Shown: in pieces, positions 54,059 to 62,876 of the stretch
Position numbering within the stretch: the first letter of the stretch is position 1
Layout: each line of letters opens with the position of its first letter
The notes under the pieces: generated by a model
The model's database searches: none
The model's input: only the letters and a program-made list of their open reading frames with translations
What the model was told of the DNA's origin: nothing
Origin: Hespellia sp.
GTDB taxonomy: Bacteria > Bacillota > Clostridia > Lachnospirales > Lachnospiraceae
Direction of reading: 5' to 3'
Assembly: GCA_028693555.1 (NCBI GenBank)
Contig: JAQUVD010000002.1
Coordinates: 92,918-156,917, forward strand
DNA length: 64,000 nucleotides
Made by a program: the position numbers and the translations under genes

Positions 54059-55235
54059 AGGACGTTTTGGCATTCATGGCGGGCAGTATATGCCGGAGAC
54101 ATTGATGAATGCAGTGATAGAACTGGAGGAGGCATACAACCACTATAAAGAAGATGCAGAATTTAATGCTGAACTGCAGGATTTACTGAACAATTATGCG
54201 GGCAGACCGTCAAGATTATATTATGCAGCACATATGACTGAAGATCTTGGCGGGGCAAAGATCTATTTGAAACGAGAGGATTTAAACCATACAGGAGCAC
54301 ACAAGATTAACAACGTGCTCGGTCAGGTATTACTTGCAAAGAAGATGGGAAAGACAAGAGTGATTGCAGAGACCGGTGCCGGTCAGCATGGAGTGGCAAC
54401 TGCAACGGCAGCGGCACTTATGGGCATGGAATGTGAAGTGTTCATGGGAAAAGAAGACACAGAACGCCAGGCACTGAATGTATACCGCATGCGGCTTCTC
54501 GGCGCGAAGGTGCATCCTGTCACAAGTGGAACGGCAACCTTAAAGGATGCGGTTTCAGAAACGATGAGAGAGTGGACATCCAGAGTTGCAGATACGCATT
54601 ATGTGATTGGGTCGACAATGGGACCACATCCATTTCCAACGATTGTAAGAGATTTTCAGGCAGTGATATCTAAGGAAATGAAAGAGCAGTGCCTGAAGGC
54701 GGAAGGAAAGCTTCCTGATGCAGTTCTTGCATGTGTTGGAGGCGGTTCAAACGCAATCGGTTCGTTCTACCATTTTATTGAAGATGAAAGTGTGAGATTA
54801 ATCGGCTGTGAGGCGGCGGGAAGAGGTGTGAATACTGCACAGACAGCAGCAACAATCGCAACCGGACGCGAAGGCATTTTCCATGGAATGAAGAGTTATT
54901 TCTGCCAGGATGAATTCGGGCAGATTGCGCCGGTATACTCTATTTCGGCCGGACTCGACTATCCGGGAATCGGGCCGGAGCATGCGATGCTTTATGATAA
55001 TGGGCGCGCAGAATATGTGCCGGTTACAGATGATGAATCGGTTGAGGCGTTTGAGTATTTATCAAGAATCGAAGGAATTATTCCGGCAATCGAGAGTGCA
55101 CATGCAGTAGCACATGCGATGAAGATTGCGCCAAAGATGGAGAAAAATCAGATTATTATTATTACGATTTCAGGACGCGGAGATAAGGATTGTGCAGCAA
55201 TTGCACGTTACAGAGGGGAGGATATTCATGAATAA
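54051..55235 (+). CDS. trpB: Tryptophan synthase beta subunit
   Basis: A 394-residue PLP enzyme (TrpB1 type) from [16 protein letters not shown]. The PLP lysine is in [13 protein letters not shown] (Lys85), the phosphate-binding loop is [10 protein letters not shown], and the active-site Glu is in [10 protein letters not shown]. The length matches the family. It makes tryptophan from indole and serine. It overlaps trpF and trpA by eight bases each, with AAGGAGG inside trpF. Confidence 0.95.
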   Translation: MSKGRFGIHGGQYMPETLMNAVIELEEAYNHYKEDAEFNAELQDLLNNYAGRPSRLYYAAHMTEDLGGAKIYLKREDLNHTGAHKINNVLGQVLLAKKMGKTRVIAETGAGQHGVATATAAALMGMECEVFMGKEDTERQALNVYRMRLLGAKVHPVTSGTATLKDAVSETMREWTSRVADTHYVIGSTMGPHPFPTIVRDFQAVISKEMKEQCLKAEGKLPDAVLACVGGGSNAIGSFYHFIEDESVRLIGCEAAGRGVNTAQTAATIATGREGIFHGMKSYFCQDEFGQIAPVYSISAGLDYPGIGPEHAMLYDNGRAEYVPVTDDESVEAFEYLSRIEGIIPAIESAHAVAHAMKIAPKMEKNQIIIITISGRGDKDCAAIARYRGEDIHE

Positions 55236-55998
55236 GATAAAATCAGCATTTGAAAATGGAAAGGCATTTATTCCGTTTATTACATGTGGAGATCCAGATT
55301 TGGAGACAACCGAAAAGTTAGTATACGCGATGGAGGAGGCAGGTGCGAATCTGATTGAGCTTGGGATTCCGTTCTCTGATCCAACGGCGGAAGGTCCTGT
55401 TATTCAGGATGCAAATGTAAGGGCATTAACGGGCGGTGTGACGACAGATAAAATATTTGAGATGGTTGAAAAAATCAGAGTACACACACAGATTCCAATG
55501 GTATTTATGACCTACGCAAATGTGGTATTCTCATACGGGTCAGAGCGTTTTATCAAGAGAGCTTCCGAGCTTGGAATGGATGGAATCATTCTGCCGGATC
55601 TTCCATATGAGGAGAAAGCGGAGTTTGATCCCATCTGTAAGAAATATGATATGGCGCTGATTTCGCTGATTGCACCGACTTCACAGGAGAGAATTTCGAT
55701 GATAGCTAAAGATGCAAATGGATTTGTCTACTGCGTATCGTCTCTGGGTGTGACAGGAGAAAGAAGTGGTATTACGACAGACATAGGGTCCATGGTGGAG
55801 AAGGTGAAGCAGGCAAAGGATATTCCGTGCGCAATCGGGTTCGGAATCTCGACGCCAGAGCAGGCAAAGAACATGGCAAAGTATGCAGACGGTGTGATTG
55901 TTGGCTCGGCAATCGTGAAAATCTGCGCACAATATGGAAAAGAATGTGTGAAATATGTAAAAGAATACGTAAAATCAATGAAAGAGGCAATCCAATAA
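55228..55998 (+). CDS. trpA: Tryptophan synthase alpha subunit
   Basis: A 256-residue TIM barrel from [17 protein letters not shown] (ATGAATAA overlap with trpB). The catalytic Glu and Asp lie in [19 protein letters not shown], and IAPTSQERI and GFGISTPEQ form the phosphate site. It releases indole for TrpB. It is the last gene of the operon. Confidence 0.95.
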   Translation: MNKIKSAFENGKAFIPFITCGDPDLETTEKLVYAMEEAGANLIELGIPFSDPTAEGPVIQDANVRALTGGVTTDKIFEMVEKIRVHTQIPMVFMTYANVVFSYGSERFIKRASELGMDGIILPDLPYEEKAEFDPICKKYDMALISLIAPTSQERISMIAKDANGFVYCVSSLGVTGERSGITTDIGSMVEKVKQAKDIPCAIGFGISTPEQAKNMAKYADGVIVGSAIVKICAQYGKECVKYVKEYVKSMKEAIQ

Positions 55999-56012
55999 TG
56001 GGTTGCCTCTTG
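55983..56012 (+). terminator. Hairpin at the end of the trp operon
   Basis: AGAGGCAA pairs with TTGCCTCT around the trpA stop codon. There is no clear T-run, so read-through into the next genes is possible. Confidence 0.5.
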
Positions 56013-56075
56013 AAATATTGCCAGAAGCGGAGTAATATAGATATATGTATTTATAATAAAGGTTAGGAGATGTTT

Positions 56076-56459
56076 ATGGAGAATAATAACGTTCCAGGAC
56101 TTGAAGCAGTATCAGAATATCTGAGTGAAATGAAATTTAAGAGTCAGTTTGTCGGCGGCGTGAATCAGGAAAATGTATTGGAACATTTTGAAGCAGTGAA
56201 TAAGATGTATCAGGATATTTTCGAAAAGCTTCAGCAGTCGAATGAGAAACAGCAAAAGCAGATTGAGCAGCTTTTAAAGGAAGCGGCGGAAGAGAAAGTA
56301 AAAAAGCAGGAAATCGAAAAACAGCTGGAGGCATTGCAGTTAGAATTCCAGCATTTTAAGGATACAGATTCGATCTCAGGCAAGAAAGAAGAGATGTATC
56401 AGATTTATGATGAATATAAAGGGAAAATTGTCTCAGCAATCAAATCACTTAAAAAGTAA
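56076..56459 (+). CDS. Coiled-coil protein of unknown function
   Basis: A 127-residue protein from ATG 56076 (AGGAGA 5-6 bases upstream; ATG 56070 also in frame). The N-terminal ~45 residues include the hydrophobic GLEAVSEYLSEMKFKSQFVG. Residues about 48-95 form a long charged coiled coil (LQQSNEKQQKQIEQLLKEAA). The layout faintly recalls DivIVA/GpsB-type division proteins, but no firm match can be claimed. Its 3' end overlaps the start of the signal peptidase frame. Confidence 0.65.
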   Translation: MENNNVPGLEAVSEYLSEMKFKSQFVGGVNQENVLEHFEAVNKMYQDIFEKLQQSNEKQQKQIEQLLKEAAEEKVKKQEIEKQLEALQLEFQHFKDTDSISGKKEEMYQIYDEYKGKIVSAIKSLKK

Positions 56460-56997
56460 TGCCGGCTTAGAAAATCCACAATCTGTCTTAATAGAACGAA
56501 AAAATCAAGTGCAGCGTAAACGAGAAATCCAAATCACGGCGGTTTGTCTCATGATCACAGCACTTGTTGTGTATCTGCTGGTTGGCGTGATATTTGGAAT
56601 TGCTGTGGTTCATGGAGATTCCATGTACCCGGCGTATCAAGATGGGGATCTTCTCTTTTATAATCGACTCGATCACTCTTATCAATCGGAAGATGTTATC
56701 TTATTTCGAACAGAGGATGATCAGCTCTTACTGAAACGGATTATAGGTGTTTCAGGTGAAGAAGTGGATATCGAGGAAGGGATGGGAACTGTTTTAATTA
56801 ATGCCATGCCGCTCAAGGAAGATTATATTTTTCAACAGACATTTAAGAAGAAAGCACTTACATATCCCGTGGATATCGGGGAAGATGAATACTTTGTGAT
56901 GGGAGATCAGAGAGAGAACTCTTATGATTCCAGAGATTTTGGGACAATTAAAAAACAACAGATTAAAGGAAAAGCGATTGCGGTATTTCGCTTTTGA
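56410..56997 (+). CDS. Signal peptidase I
   Basis: It has an N-terminal membrane anchor (TAVCLMITALVVYLLVGVIF), the catalytic serine in HGDSMYPAYQDGD, the catalytic lysine in LLLKRIIGVSGE, and the C-terminal box GDQRENSYDSRDFG. The active site faces outside and cleaves secretory signal peptides. The start is unclear: ATG 56407/56410 would overlap the coiled-coil gene by ~50 bases, and TTG 56428 after AAAGGG is an alternative. No start lies after the upstream stop. Confidence 0.88.
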   Translation: MNIKGKLSQQSNHLKSNAGLENPQSVLIERKNQVQRKREIQITAVCLMITALVVYLLVGVIFGIAVVHGDSMYPAYQDGDLLFYNRLDHSYQSEDVILFRTEDDQLLLKRIIGVSGEEVDIEEGMGTVLINAMPLKEDYIFQQTFKKKALTYPVDIGEDEYFVMGDQRENSYDSRDFGTIKKQQIKGKAIAVFRF

Positions 56998-57033
56998 TTA
57001 AAAATATTTGCAGGAAAAGAAAGAGGTAACTAA

Positions 57034-58683
57034 TTGAAGAAGACAACAAAGAGATGGATAAAGGGAATTCAAATTGCTTCCGTAGCAGGATTGACCACGA
57101 TGATGTTATGTGAGAATGTAACCATGGTAAGCGGGCTGGGAGCAAAGACAGAATTTTCTGCTACGATTGAGGAGTCAGGGAGAACATGGAATCAATTGAA
57201 TGAAGCCGAGCAGATCCAACTTGTGAATGAGGATCCTGAGCTTGCACAGCAGATGAAAGATGCACAGGCGGCACTTGATGCGCAGGATAAGACAGATCCA
57301 TCGGATACGACAACAGACCCGGCCAATCCAACAGACCCAACAGATCCAACGGACCCGACCACTCCGACAAATCCAACAGACCCAACTGAACCAACTGAAC
57401 CAACAGATCCAACAGACCCAACAGACCCAACTGATCCAGCGGACCCGACCACTCCGACGGAGCCGACAACTCCAACAGAGCCAACAACTCCGGCAGAGCC
57501 AACAACTCCGGCAGAGCCAATTAAGCCTGCTGAAGATGCAGAGGTGGATACTGTACCGGACAGCAGCACAACGGTAGACGATACAAGTGCAGATGCGGTA
57601 TATGTGCAGAAGGACTACAACCCTTCGGAAGCATTTATATCCAGAAGCGAGAAGATTACGTATAACGAATCAGTTCCGATTGAGGGTCTTCCAAAGTTCA
57701 TCACACAGGAGATGATTATCGGTGCGTTAAAGTGTCAGGATGAGACTGGATTTCCGGCATCTGTAACAATTGCACAGATTATTCAGGAATCCGGATTCGG
57801 GCAATATGGAGATGGGGGCAATGATGGACAAGGTCTTTCCTATCTTGCATATCAGTACTGCAATTTATTTGGAATCAAGGGAACCGGTACAGCAGGCAGC
57901 GTTAATATGATGACCGGAGAACAGACAACAGCAGGTGAGTCCTACACGATTACAGCAGGATTCAGAGCTTATCACACATACACAGAGTGTATTGAGGACC
58001 GTACACAGCTTCTGCAGCGGGTATATGGCGATTTGACGGAAGGTGTTACAGATGCCAATACATTTGCCACACAGATTGGTGGAAGATGGGCGACCTCCAT
58101 CACATATAGTCAGAGTTTGATTAAACAGATGGAGTATTACGATCTATACCGCTTGGATAAGATGACATTGCAGGATTTTAGTGATCTGATCGGGACATTT
58201 ACGAATCCTTGTCCGGGGGCAACGCTGACAAGCACGTTTGGATATCGAACATATGACAACTCGTTCCATAAAGGGATTGATCTCGGTACCGGAAGTGAGA
58301 ATATTCCAACTTATGCAGCAGCAGCCGGCACTGTGACCGAGGCGGGCTGGAGTGACTCTGCCGGCAACTGGGTTGTGATTGATCATGGAAACGGACTGGT
58401 CACCAAATACATGCATCATTCAGAAATCTATGTAACAAAAGGCCAGCAGGTAGAAAAAGGCCAGCAGATTGGTCTGTCGGGGACAACCGGTGATTCGAGC
58501 GGAAATCATCTTCATTTCCAAGTAGAAGAGAATGGAGTTGCTGTTGACCCTGCGCCATATCTGAACGGAGGCTCAACCGAGACAGTGAAAATGACAACCG
58601 TAAGCACGAAAAAGAGTACAGTCCTTGGAGACAGTAGTTTGAGTAAGCTTCGCGCTCGATTGACAAAAAAGAATCATATATAA
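57034..58683 (+). CDS. Secreted cell-wall hydrolase: glucosaminidase plus M23 endopeptidase
   Basis: A 549-residue protein from TTG 57034 after GAGGTAAC. A signal peptide covers about 1-33. A Pro-Thr-Asp/Glu repeat spacer (about 88-165; units PTDPTDPT, PTTPTEP) follows. A GH73-like glucosaminidase domain spans about 225-375 (ITQEMIIGALKCQDETGFPA, IIQESGFG with the catalytic Glu, NLFGIKGTG). A LytM/M23 metallopeptidase lies at about 395-515 with zinc motifs HKGIDLG, MHH and HLHF. The two domains would cut glycan and peptide bonds of peptidoglycan. The repeat is made of 9-base units, so its length may vary. Confidence 0.88.
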   Translation: MKKTTKRWIKGIQIASVAGLTTMMLCENVTMVSGLGAKTEFSATIEESGRTWNQLNEAEQIQLVNEDPELAQQMKDAQAALDAQDKTDPSDTTTDPANPTDPTDPTDPTTPTNPTDPTEPTEPTDPTDPTDPTDPADPTTPTEPTTPTEPTTPAEPTTPAEPIKPAEDAEVDTVPDSSTTVDDTSADAVYVQKDYNPSEAFISRSEKITYNESVPIEGLPKFITQEMIIGALKCQDETGFPASVTIAQIIQESGFGQYGDGGNDGQGLSYLAYQYCNLFGIKGTGTAGSVNMMTGEQTTAGESYTITAGFRAYHTYTECIEDRTQLLQRVYGDLTEGVTDANTFATQIGGRWATSITYSQSLIKQMEYYDLYRLDKMTLQDFSDLIGTFTNPCPGATLTSTFGYRTYDNSFHKGIDLGTGSENIPTYAAAAGTVTEAGWSDSAGNWVVIDHGNGLVTKYMHHSEIYVTKGQQVEKGQQIGLSGTTGDSSGNHLHFQVEENGVAVDPAPYLNGGSTETVKMTTVSTKKSTVLGDSSLSKLRARLTKKNHI

Positions 58684-58729
58684 AACTGTATACTTTAACA
58701 CAGTAGTGTGGTATACTGGATGGAGTAAT

Positions 58730-58759
58730 CGAAGCGGATAGAATATATCCGCTTCGTTT
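58730..58759 (+). terminator. Hairpin after hydrolase gene
   Basis: CGAAGCGGATA (58730-58740) pairs with TATCCGCTTCG (58746-58756), then TTT. A TGTGGTATACT extended -10 (TATACT ~58711-58716) sits just before it and may drive glyA, placing the hairpin in the glyA 5' leader. It may therefore be a terminator or a leader structure. Confidence 0.55.
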
Positions 58760-58796
58760 GTTACGAAGATTAATGACAAGATGGAGGAGAGAAGAG

Positions 58797-60032
58797 ATGT
58801 ACGATTTTGAAGAAATCCAAGTGGCTGATCCTGAGGTGGCTGCAGCGATCAAAGATGAGATGGCAAGACAGAATTCGCATATTGAATTAATTGCTTCTGA
58901 GAACTGGGTGAGTAAAGCTGTTATGGCTGCAATGGGAAGCCCGCTCACGAATAAATATGCGGAAGGATATCCGGGAAAACGATTTTATGGAGGCTGCCAG
59001 TGCGTTGACGTGGTAGAGGAACTTGCCAGAGAACGTGCAAAAGAATTATACGGGTGTGAATATGTAAATGTTCAGCCACATTCAGGAGCACAGGCTAATA
59101 TGGCTGTTTTATTCGCACTGTTGAATCCGGGTGACAAGGTTATGGGTATGAGCCTTGATCACGGCGGTCATTTAACGCATGGCTCACCGGCTAATATGTC
59201 AGGAAAATATTACGACTTTGCATCATACGGTGTGAATGATGAGGGTGTCATCGATTATGATAATGTTCGCGAGATTGCGCTAGAATATAGACCAAAGTTG
59301 ATTATTGCGGGAGCAAGTGCATACTGCAGAACAATTGATTTCAAAAGATTTCGTGAGATTGCAGATGAGGCAGGCGCATTATTGATGGTTGATATGGCTC
59401 ATATTGCCGGACTTGTCGCAGCGGGAGTTCATCCAAGCCCAATTCCATATGCACATGTTACGACGACTACAACACACAAGACACTTCGCGGACCACGTGG
59501 CGGAATGATTATGTGCAGTAACGAGATGAATGAAACGTATAATTTTAATAAAGCAGTATTTCCTGGAATTCAGGGTGGACCGCTGATGCATGTGATTGCC
59601 GGTAAAGCAGTCTGCTTCAAAGAGGCACTTCAGCCGGAATTTAAGACTTATCAGCAGCAGGTGGTAAAGAATGCAAAAGCACTCTGTGAAGGATTACAGA
59701 AACGCGGTGTGAAGATTGTATCCGGAGCCACAGATAACCATTTAATGCTGGTTGATTTGACAGACAGCGATATCAGTGGTAAGGAATTAGAAAAACGTTT
59801 GGATGATGCTCATGTAACATGTAACAAGAACACGATTCCGAATGATCCCCGTTCTCCGTTCGTGACAAGTGGTGTTCGACTTGGAACCCCGGCAGTTACG
59901 ACACGCGGCATGGTGGAAGAGGATATGGATGCGATTGCGGAGATTATTGCAATGGTTATTCAGGATGAAAACAGTGTGGAGAAAGCAAAAGAGATGGTCA
60001 AAGTGCTGACAGACAAATATCCACTCTGCTAA
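58797..60032 (+). CDS. glyA: Serine hydroxymethyltransferase
   Basis: A 411-residue PLP enzyme starting after TGGAGGAGAG. The substrate loop is [10 protein letters not shown] (about 30-39), [16 protein letters not shown] follows, and the PLP lysine lies in [14 protein letters not shown] (Lys228). It converts serine and tetrahydrofolate to glycine and methylene-THF. It is monocistronic with its own terminator. Confidence 0.95.
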   Translation: MYDFEEIQVADPEVAAAIKDEMARQNSHIELIASENWVSKAVMAAMGSPLTNKYAEGYPGKRFYGGCQCVDVVEELARERAKELYGCEYVNVQPHSGAQANMAVLFALLNPGDKVMGMSLDHGGHLTHGSPANMSGKYYDFASYGVNDEGVIDYDNVREIALEYRPKLIIAGASAYCRTIDFKRFREIADEAGALLMVDMAHIAGLVAAGVHPSPIPYAHVTTTTTHKTLRGPRGGMIMCSNEMNETYNFNKAVFPGIQGGPLMHVIAGKAVCFKEALQPEFKTYQQQVVKNAKALCEGLQKRGVKIVSGATDNHLMLVDLTDSDISGKELEKRLDDAHVTCNKNTIPNDPRSPFVTSGVRLGTPAVTTRGMVEEDMDAIAEIIAMVIQDENSVEKAKEMVKVLTDKYPLC

Positions 60033-60075
60033 GTCTATGATGCAGTGAGTAAGATGACATAGTATCATGTATAAA

Positions 60076-60123
60076 AATAAGAGCCTGAAAATTATCGTGC
60101 CAGATAATTTTCAGGCTCTTATT
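60076..60123 (+). terminator. Terminator after glyA
   Basis: AATAAGAGCCTGAAAATT and its continuation ATC pair perfectly with GATAATTTTCAGGCTC plus TTATT, a 21-bp stem with a six-base loop. It lies between glyA and the convergent lipoprotein gene and can serve both. Confidence 0.88.
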
Positions 60124-60137
60124 AGTTGTCTAAAAAA

Positions 60138-60674
60138 TTACTCATCCTCGGAATATGATACATCCGGGTGTAAAAATGCTACCTGCAAAGCCTTGTTTTC
60201 CTCTGTGGTCATAGCACTTAGGACAATATCGCCGAAATCCAAATACCAGATGTTGCCGTAATTATTAATTGTGTTTTCTGCCTCGTCTGTATTATATCCA
60301 CTGTCTCCGTATTCATTTGTCAAATCATCATTTATCTTTGTATATAAATCTTCCAAAGCTTTTAAATCGGTGGTGCTATAACTCCATGCTACGCACATCA
60401 ATTTATCTTTATCATCAAACATGTATTTGACGGTTCCATCTTCACTATTATATTTTTTATTAAAAGAATAAGTGGTGCCATTGTATACAGAATCATAGGT
60501 TTCATAATCATCACCTTCTGCAGCAATGACATCATCCTTGCTGTTGTTCCAATCCATCTTGGTAAATGGGGCGTTCAGTTTTAATACGTCCTCTTTCTTC
60601 TGACATCCGGATAAAACAAATAAGGCAAGGGTCAGTGTAGCGGTTGCAATTGATAATAGTTTCTTGTGTTTCAT
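60138..60674 (-). CDS. Small lipoprotein of unknown function
   Basis: A 178-residue protein with signal MKHKKLLSIATATLTLALFV and lipobox LSGC. The mature part has two related halves rich in Asp, Tyr and Thr (FTKMDWNNSKDDVIAAEGDD; LYTKINDDLTNEYGD), the usual look of small beta-lactamase-inhibitor-like or SmpA-like surface lipoproteins. I do not recognise a function. AGGACTGA-type spacing upstream is weak. It is 24 bases downstream of the AraC gene on the same strand and may share its transcript. Confidence 0.75.
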   Translation of the reverse strand: MKHKKLLSIATATLTLALFVLSGCQKKEDVLKLNAPFTKMDWNNSKDDVIAAEGDDYETYDSVYNGTTYSFNKKYNSEDGTVKYMFDDKDKLMCVAWSYSTTDLKALEDLYTKINDDLTNEYGDSGYNTDEAENTINNYGNIWYLDFGDIVLSAMTTEENKALQVAFLHPDVSYSEDE

Positions 60675-60698
60675 AATAATTCAGTCCTCCGTGTTGTG

Positions 60699-61550
60699 TT
60701 AAAATACTGCTTCCATGTAACGCTTAGGGGTTACGCCTTTGTACTTGTTAAATGTTTTAATGAAATAGCTTTCATCGTTAAAACCGCAGGAGATGGCAAC
60801 TTCTTTGATTGTGACATCTTTGGTTGTCAACATCTCACAGGCGGATTCGATTCTGAAATAATTCAAATAATCGATGGGGGTGCGTTCTGTGATACTCCTG
60901 AAATAGCGACAGAAGTATTTCGGGTTCATACCGGCAATTTTTGCAAGACAGTCTAAACTGATGTTGCGATTATAATTTTCTGAAATGTAAGTCAGCACAT
61001 TCTTGATTGCATTCAGACGTTCGGATGCAATGGTACTGCTAACAGATTTCTTATATAAATTATTCTGAATGATAATGCCAAGCAGCTGGTAGATGTAACC
61101 AATTGTCATGAATTCATATCCGGTCCGTTTTGAAGAAAGAGAATGGCTGAGCTCGTGGACAATTGGAATAACCTCAGGTGTATCTTCGGAAATTAATGTA
61201 TTGACTGTTATTTTATGGTTTACAATGTCATGAATTGTTTTCGCACAAGATAAATTGCTTTTCATAAGTGCCAGAAAATCGAATACAAAACATTCATAAA
61301 CGCAGTCAATCGGTGTTCCACCATGCAGAATTCCGTCTGATATGAAAATGACATCACCGGCTGTGAATTCTTTGGTATCATTATTCAATGTTAAATGAAA
61401 ACTTCCGGATACGATCCACATGATTTCGTAATGCGTATGCCAGTGAACCGGCATATGGTAACGCGGGCTTCTTGGAGTTTCGCGATAATGAGCAATCGGA
61501 AAGTTGAACTGCCCATGCTCTCTACGCTCTTTATAGTCTATGTACTTCAT
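60699..61550 (-). CDS. AraC-family transcriptional regulator
   Basis: A 283-residue protein with AAAGGAGGT before its ATG. The N-terminal cupin domain spans about 25-110 (MPVHWHTHYEIMWIVSGSFH, FISDGILHG). The C-terminal helix-turn-helix pair spans about 185-280 (LDCLAKIAGMNPKYFCRYFR, VAISCGFNDESYFIKTFNKY). It is divergent from the LacI gene by 161 bases. It is probably a sugar-responsive activator; its target may be the transporter operon downstream of LacI or the adjacent lipoprotein. Confidence 0.84.
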   Translation of the reverse strand: MKYIDYKERREHGQFNFPIAHYRETPRSPRYHMPVHWHTHYEIMWIVSGSFHLTLNNDTKEFTAGDVIFISDGILHGGTPIDCVYECFVFDFLALMKSNLSCAKTIHDIVNHKITVNTLISEDTPEVIPIVHELSHSLSSKRTGYEFMTIGYIYQLLGIIIQNNLYKKSVSSTIASERLNAIKNVLTYISENYNRNISLDCLAKIAGMNPKYFCRYFRSITERTPIDYLNYFRIESACEMLTTKDVTIKEVAISCGFNDESYFIKTFNKYKGVTPKRYMEAVF

Positions 61551-61628
61551 GTAACCTCCTTTGGAAAAGATGTGAATATTTTACTAACTTTTTTCATTAT
61601 AACACTTTTGTTTTTTTATTCAAGGATA

Positions 61629-61664
61629 TATAATGAAAAAGTACAAAGGCGAAACGTTTCGCTT
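61629..61664 (+). promoter_or_regulatory. LacI gene promoter with palindromic operator
   Basis: TATAAT (61629-61634) is followed by the perfect palindrome GCGAAACGTTTCGC (61649-61662), placed to block transcription just after the start. The same core CGTTTCGCTT occurs at the fucI promoter and before the ABC permease gene. Confidence 0.8.
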
Positions 61665-61711
61665 AAAAATAGTCTGTTTGATCCCGAAAGGCGGACTGGA
61701 AAGGAGCAAAT

Positions 61712-62713
61712 ATGCCAACAACAATACGCGACATTAGTAAGGAAACAGGGCTTTCCCTTGCCACGATTTCGAAATATCTAAATGGCGGGAATGTCTTGCC
61801 GGAGAACCGGGAGAAGATTGCAATGGCAGTAGAGAAACTTCATTATGAAGTGAATGAGATTGCCAGAAGCCTTGTGACGAAGAAGACTAGGACAATTGGT
61901 GTTGTTGTCTACAGCGTGGAGTGTGCTTTTAATGGCTCATTTATACATTATGTGAATAACATACTGAGTGAAAAAGGATACGGTTTGCTGATTTGTGACT
62001 CGAGTAACGACGAGAAAAAAGAAGCGGCGAATATAAAGTTCCTTTTGAACAAGAAAGTGGATGGCATGATTGTCACTCCTGTATCAAACAACACAGAATT
62101 CCTGAAACCTGCCAAAACGGCAGAAGTACCTGTAGTCTTAGTAGACAGGGCGTTGAAGAGTTCAGAGTTTGACTGTGTAAAGATTGATAACAGGACAACA
62201 GCGATGGATGCAGTAAACCTTCTTATTAAGAATAATCATCAAAAGATAGCGATTATATGCAGCGCAAAAGAGTATACCGGGATTGAGCGTTATAAAGGCT
62301 ATCGAGATGCAATGAGCCAGGCTGGACTAAGTGTCCCGGCCAGTTATCAAAAAAAAGGAATTCATGCGATGGAATATGGATACGAAAGCATGAAACAGCT
62401 TTTGAAATTGAAGGATAGACCGACAGCAGTGTTTATGACCAATTATGAATTGACATTGGGAGCTGTCATGGCGGTGAATGAATCGTCGGAGGTGAATTGT
62501 CCGGAACATATTTCGATGCTTGGATTCGACGATCTGATTCTTGCCCATGTGATACAGCCAAGAATGTATATGGTTGTACAACCTGTAAAGGAGATGGGAG
62601 AGAAAGCGGTGGAGCAGGTTCTAAGACGTATTGCTGGAAATGATGACGTTTCCTGCGAAATCAACATGAACGCACATCTAAAAAGAGGAAATTCGATTAA
62701 GATGTTAGCGTGA
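61712..62713 (+). CDS. LacI-family repressor (probable fucose/transport regulator)
   Basis: A 333-residue protein after GGAAAGGAG. The N-terminal LacI helix-turn-helix is TTIRDISKETGLSLATISKY (residues 2-21), followed by the hinge. The periplasmic-binding-protein-like ligand domain (about 60-330) shows TIGVVVYSVECAFNGSFIHY and ALVDRALKSSEF-like blocks. An operator-like CGTGAAACGGTTTACTG overlaps its stop codon (62709-62725). Shared operators suggest control of itself, the ABC transporter operon downstream and fucI. Confidence 0.88.
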   Translation: MPTTIRDISKETGLSLATISKYLNGGNVLPENREKIAMAVEKLHYEVNEIARSLVTKKTRTIGVVVYSVECAFNGSFIHYVNNILSEKGYGLLICDSSNDEKKEAANIKFLLNKKVDGMIVTPVSNNTEFLKPAKTAEVPVVLVDRALKSSEFDCVKIDNRTTAMDAVNLLIKNNHQKIAIICSAKEYTGIERYKGYRDAMSQAGLSVPASYQKKGIHAMEYGYESMKQLLKLKDRPTAVFMTNYELTLGAVMAVNESSEVNCPEHISMLGFDDLILAHVIQPRMYMVVQPVKEMGEKAVEQVLRRIAGNDDVSCEINMNAHLKRGNSIKMLA

Positions 62714-62777
62714 AACGGTTTACTGTGAAATGTGAATTTTGTCATAGTTTGTTCCGCAATGATTACATGATTCGGAC

Positions 62778-62840
62778 TTGTCATGAATCGCAAAGTGAAC
62801 TATAATTAGTTCATAAAGAGTGAATCGTTTCGCTTCACTA
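62778..62840 (+). promoter_or_regulatory. Promoter and LacI operator of the ABC transporter operon
   Basis: TTGTCA (62778-62783), 17 bases, TATAAT (62801-62806). The inverted repeat AGTGAATCGTTTCGCTTCAC with a final T (62819-62839) lies just after the start site. Its core TCGTTTCGCTT matches the fucI and LacI operators. Confidence 0.82.
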
Positions 62841-62876
62841 CAATTTTAAATACTTTTATAGTTAGGAGGAATAAAA

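Noticed and set aside
57161..57577. Repetitive open frames (VGSVGVVG-like, LPELLALPEL-like, RQIHRIRQQ-like) around the PTD repeats
   Set aside because: They arise because the 9-base repeat is open in several frames; only the secreted hydrolase frame makes a sensible protein.
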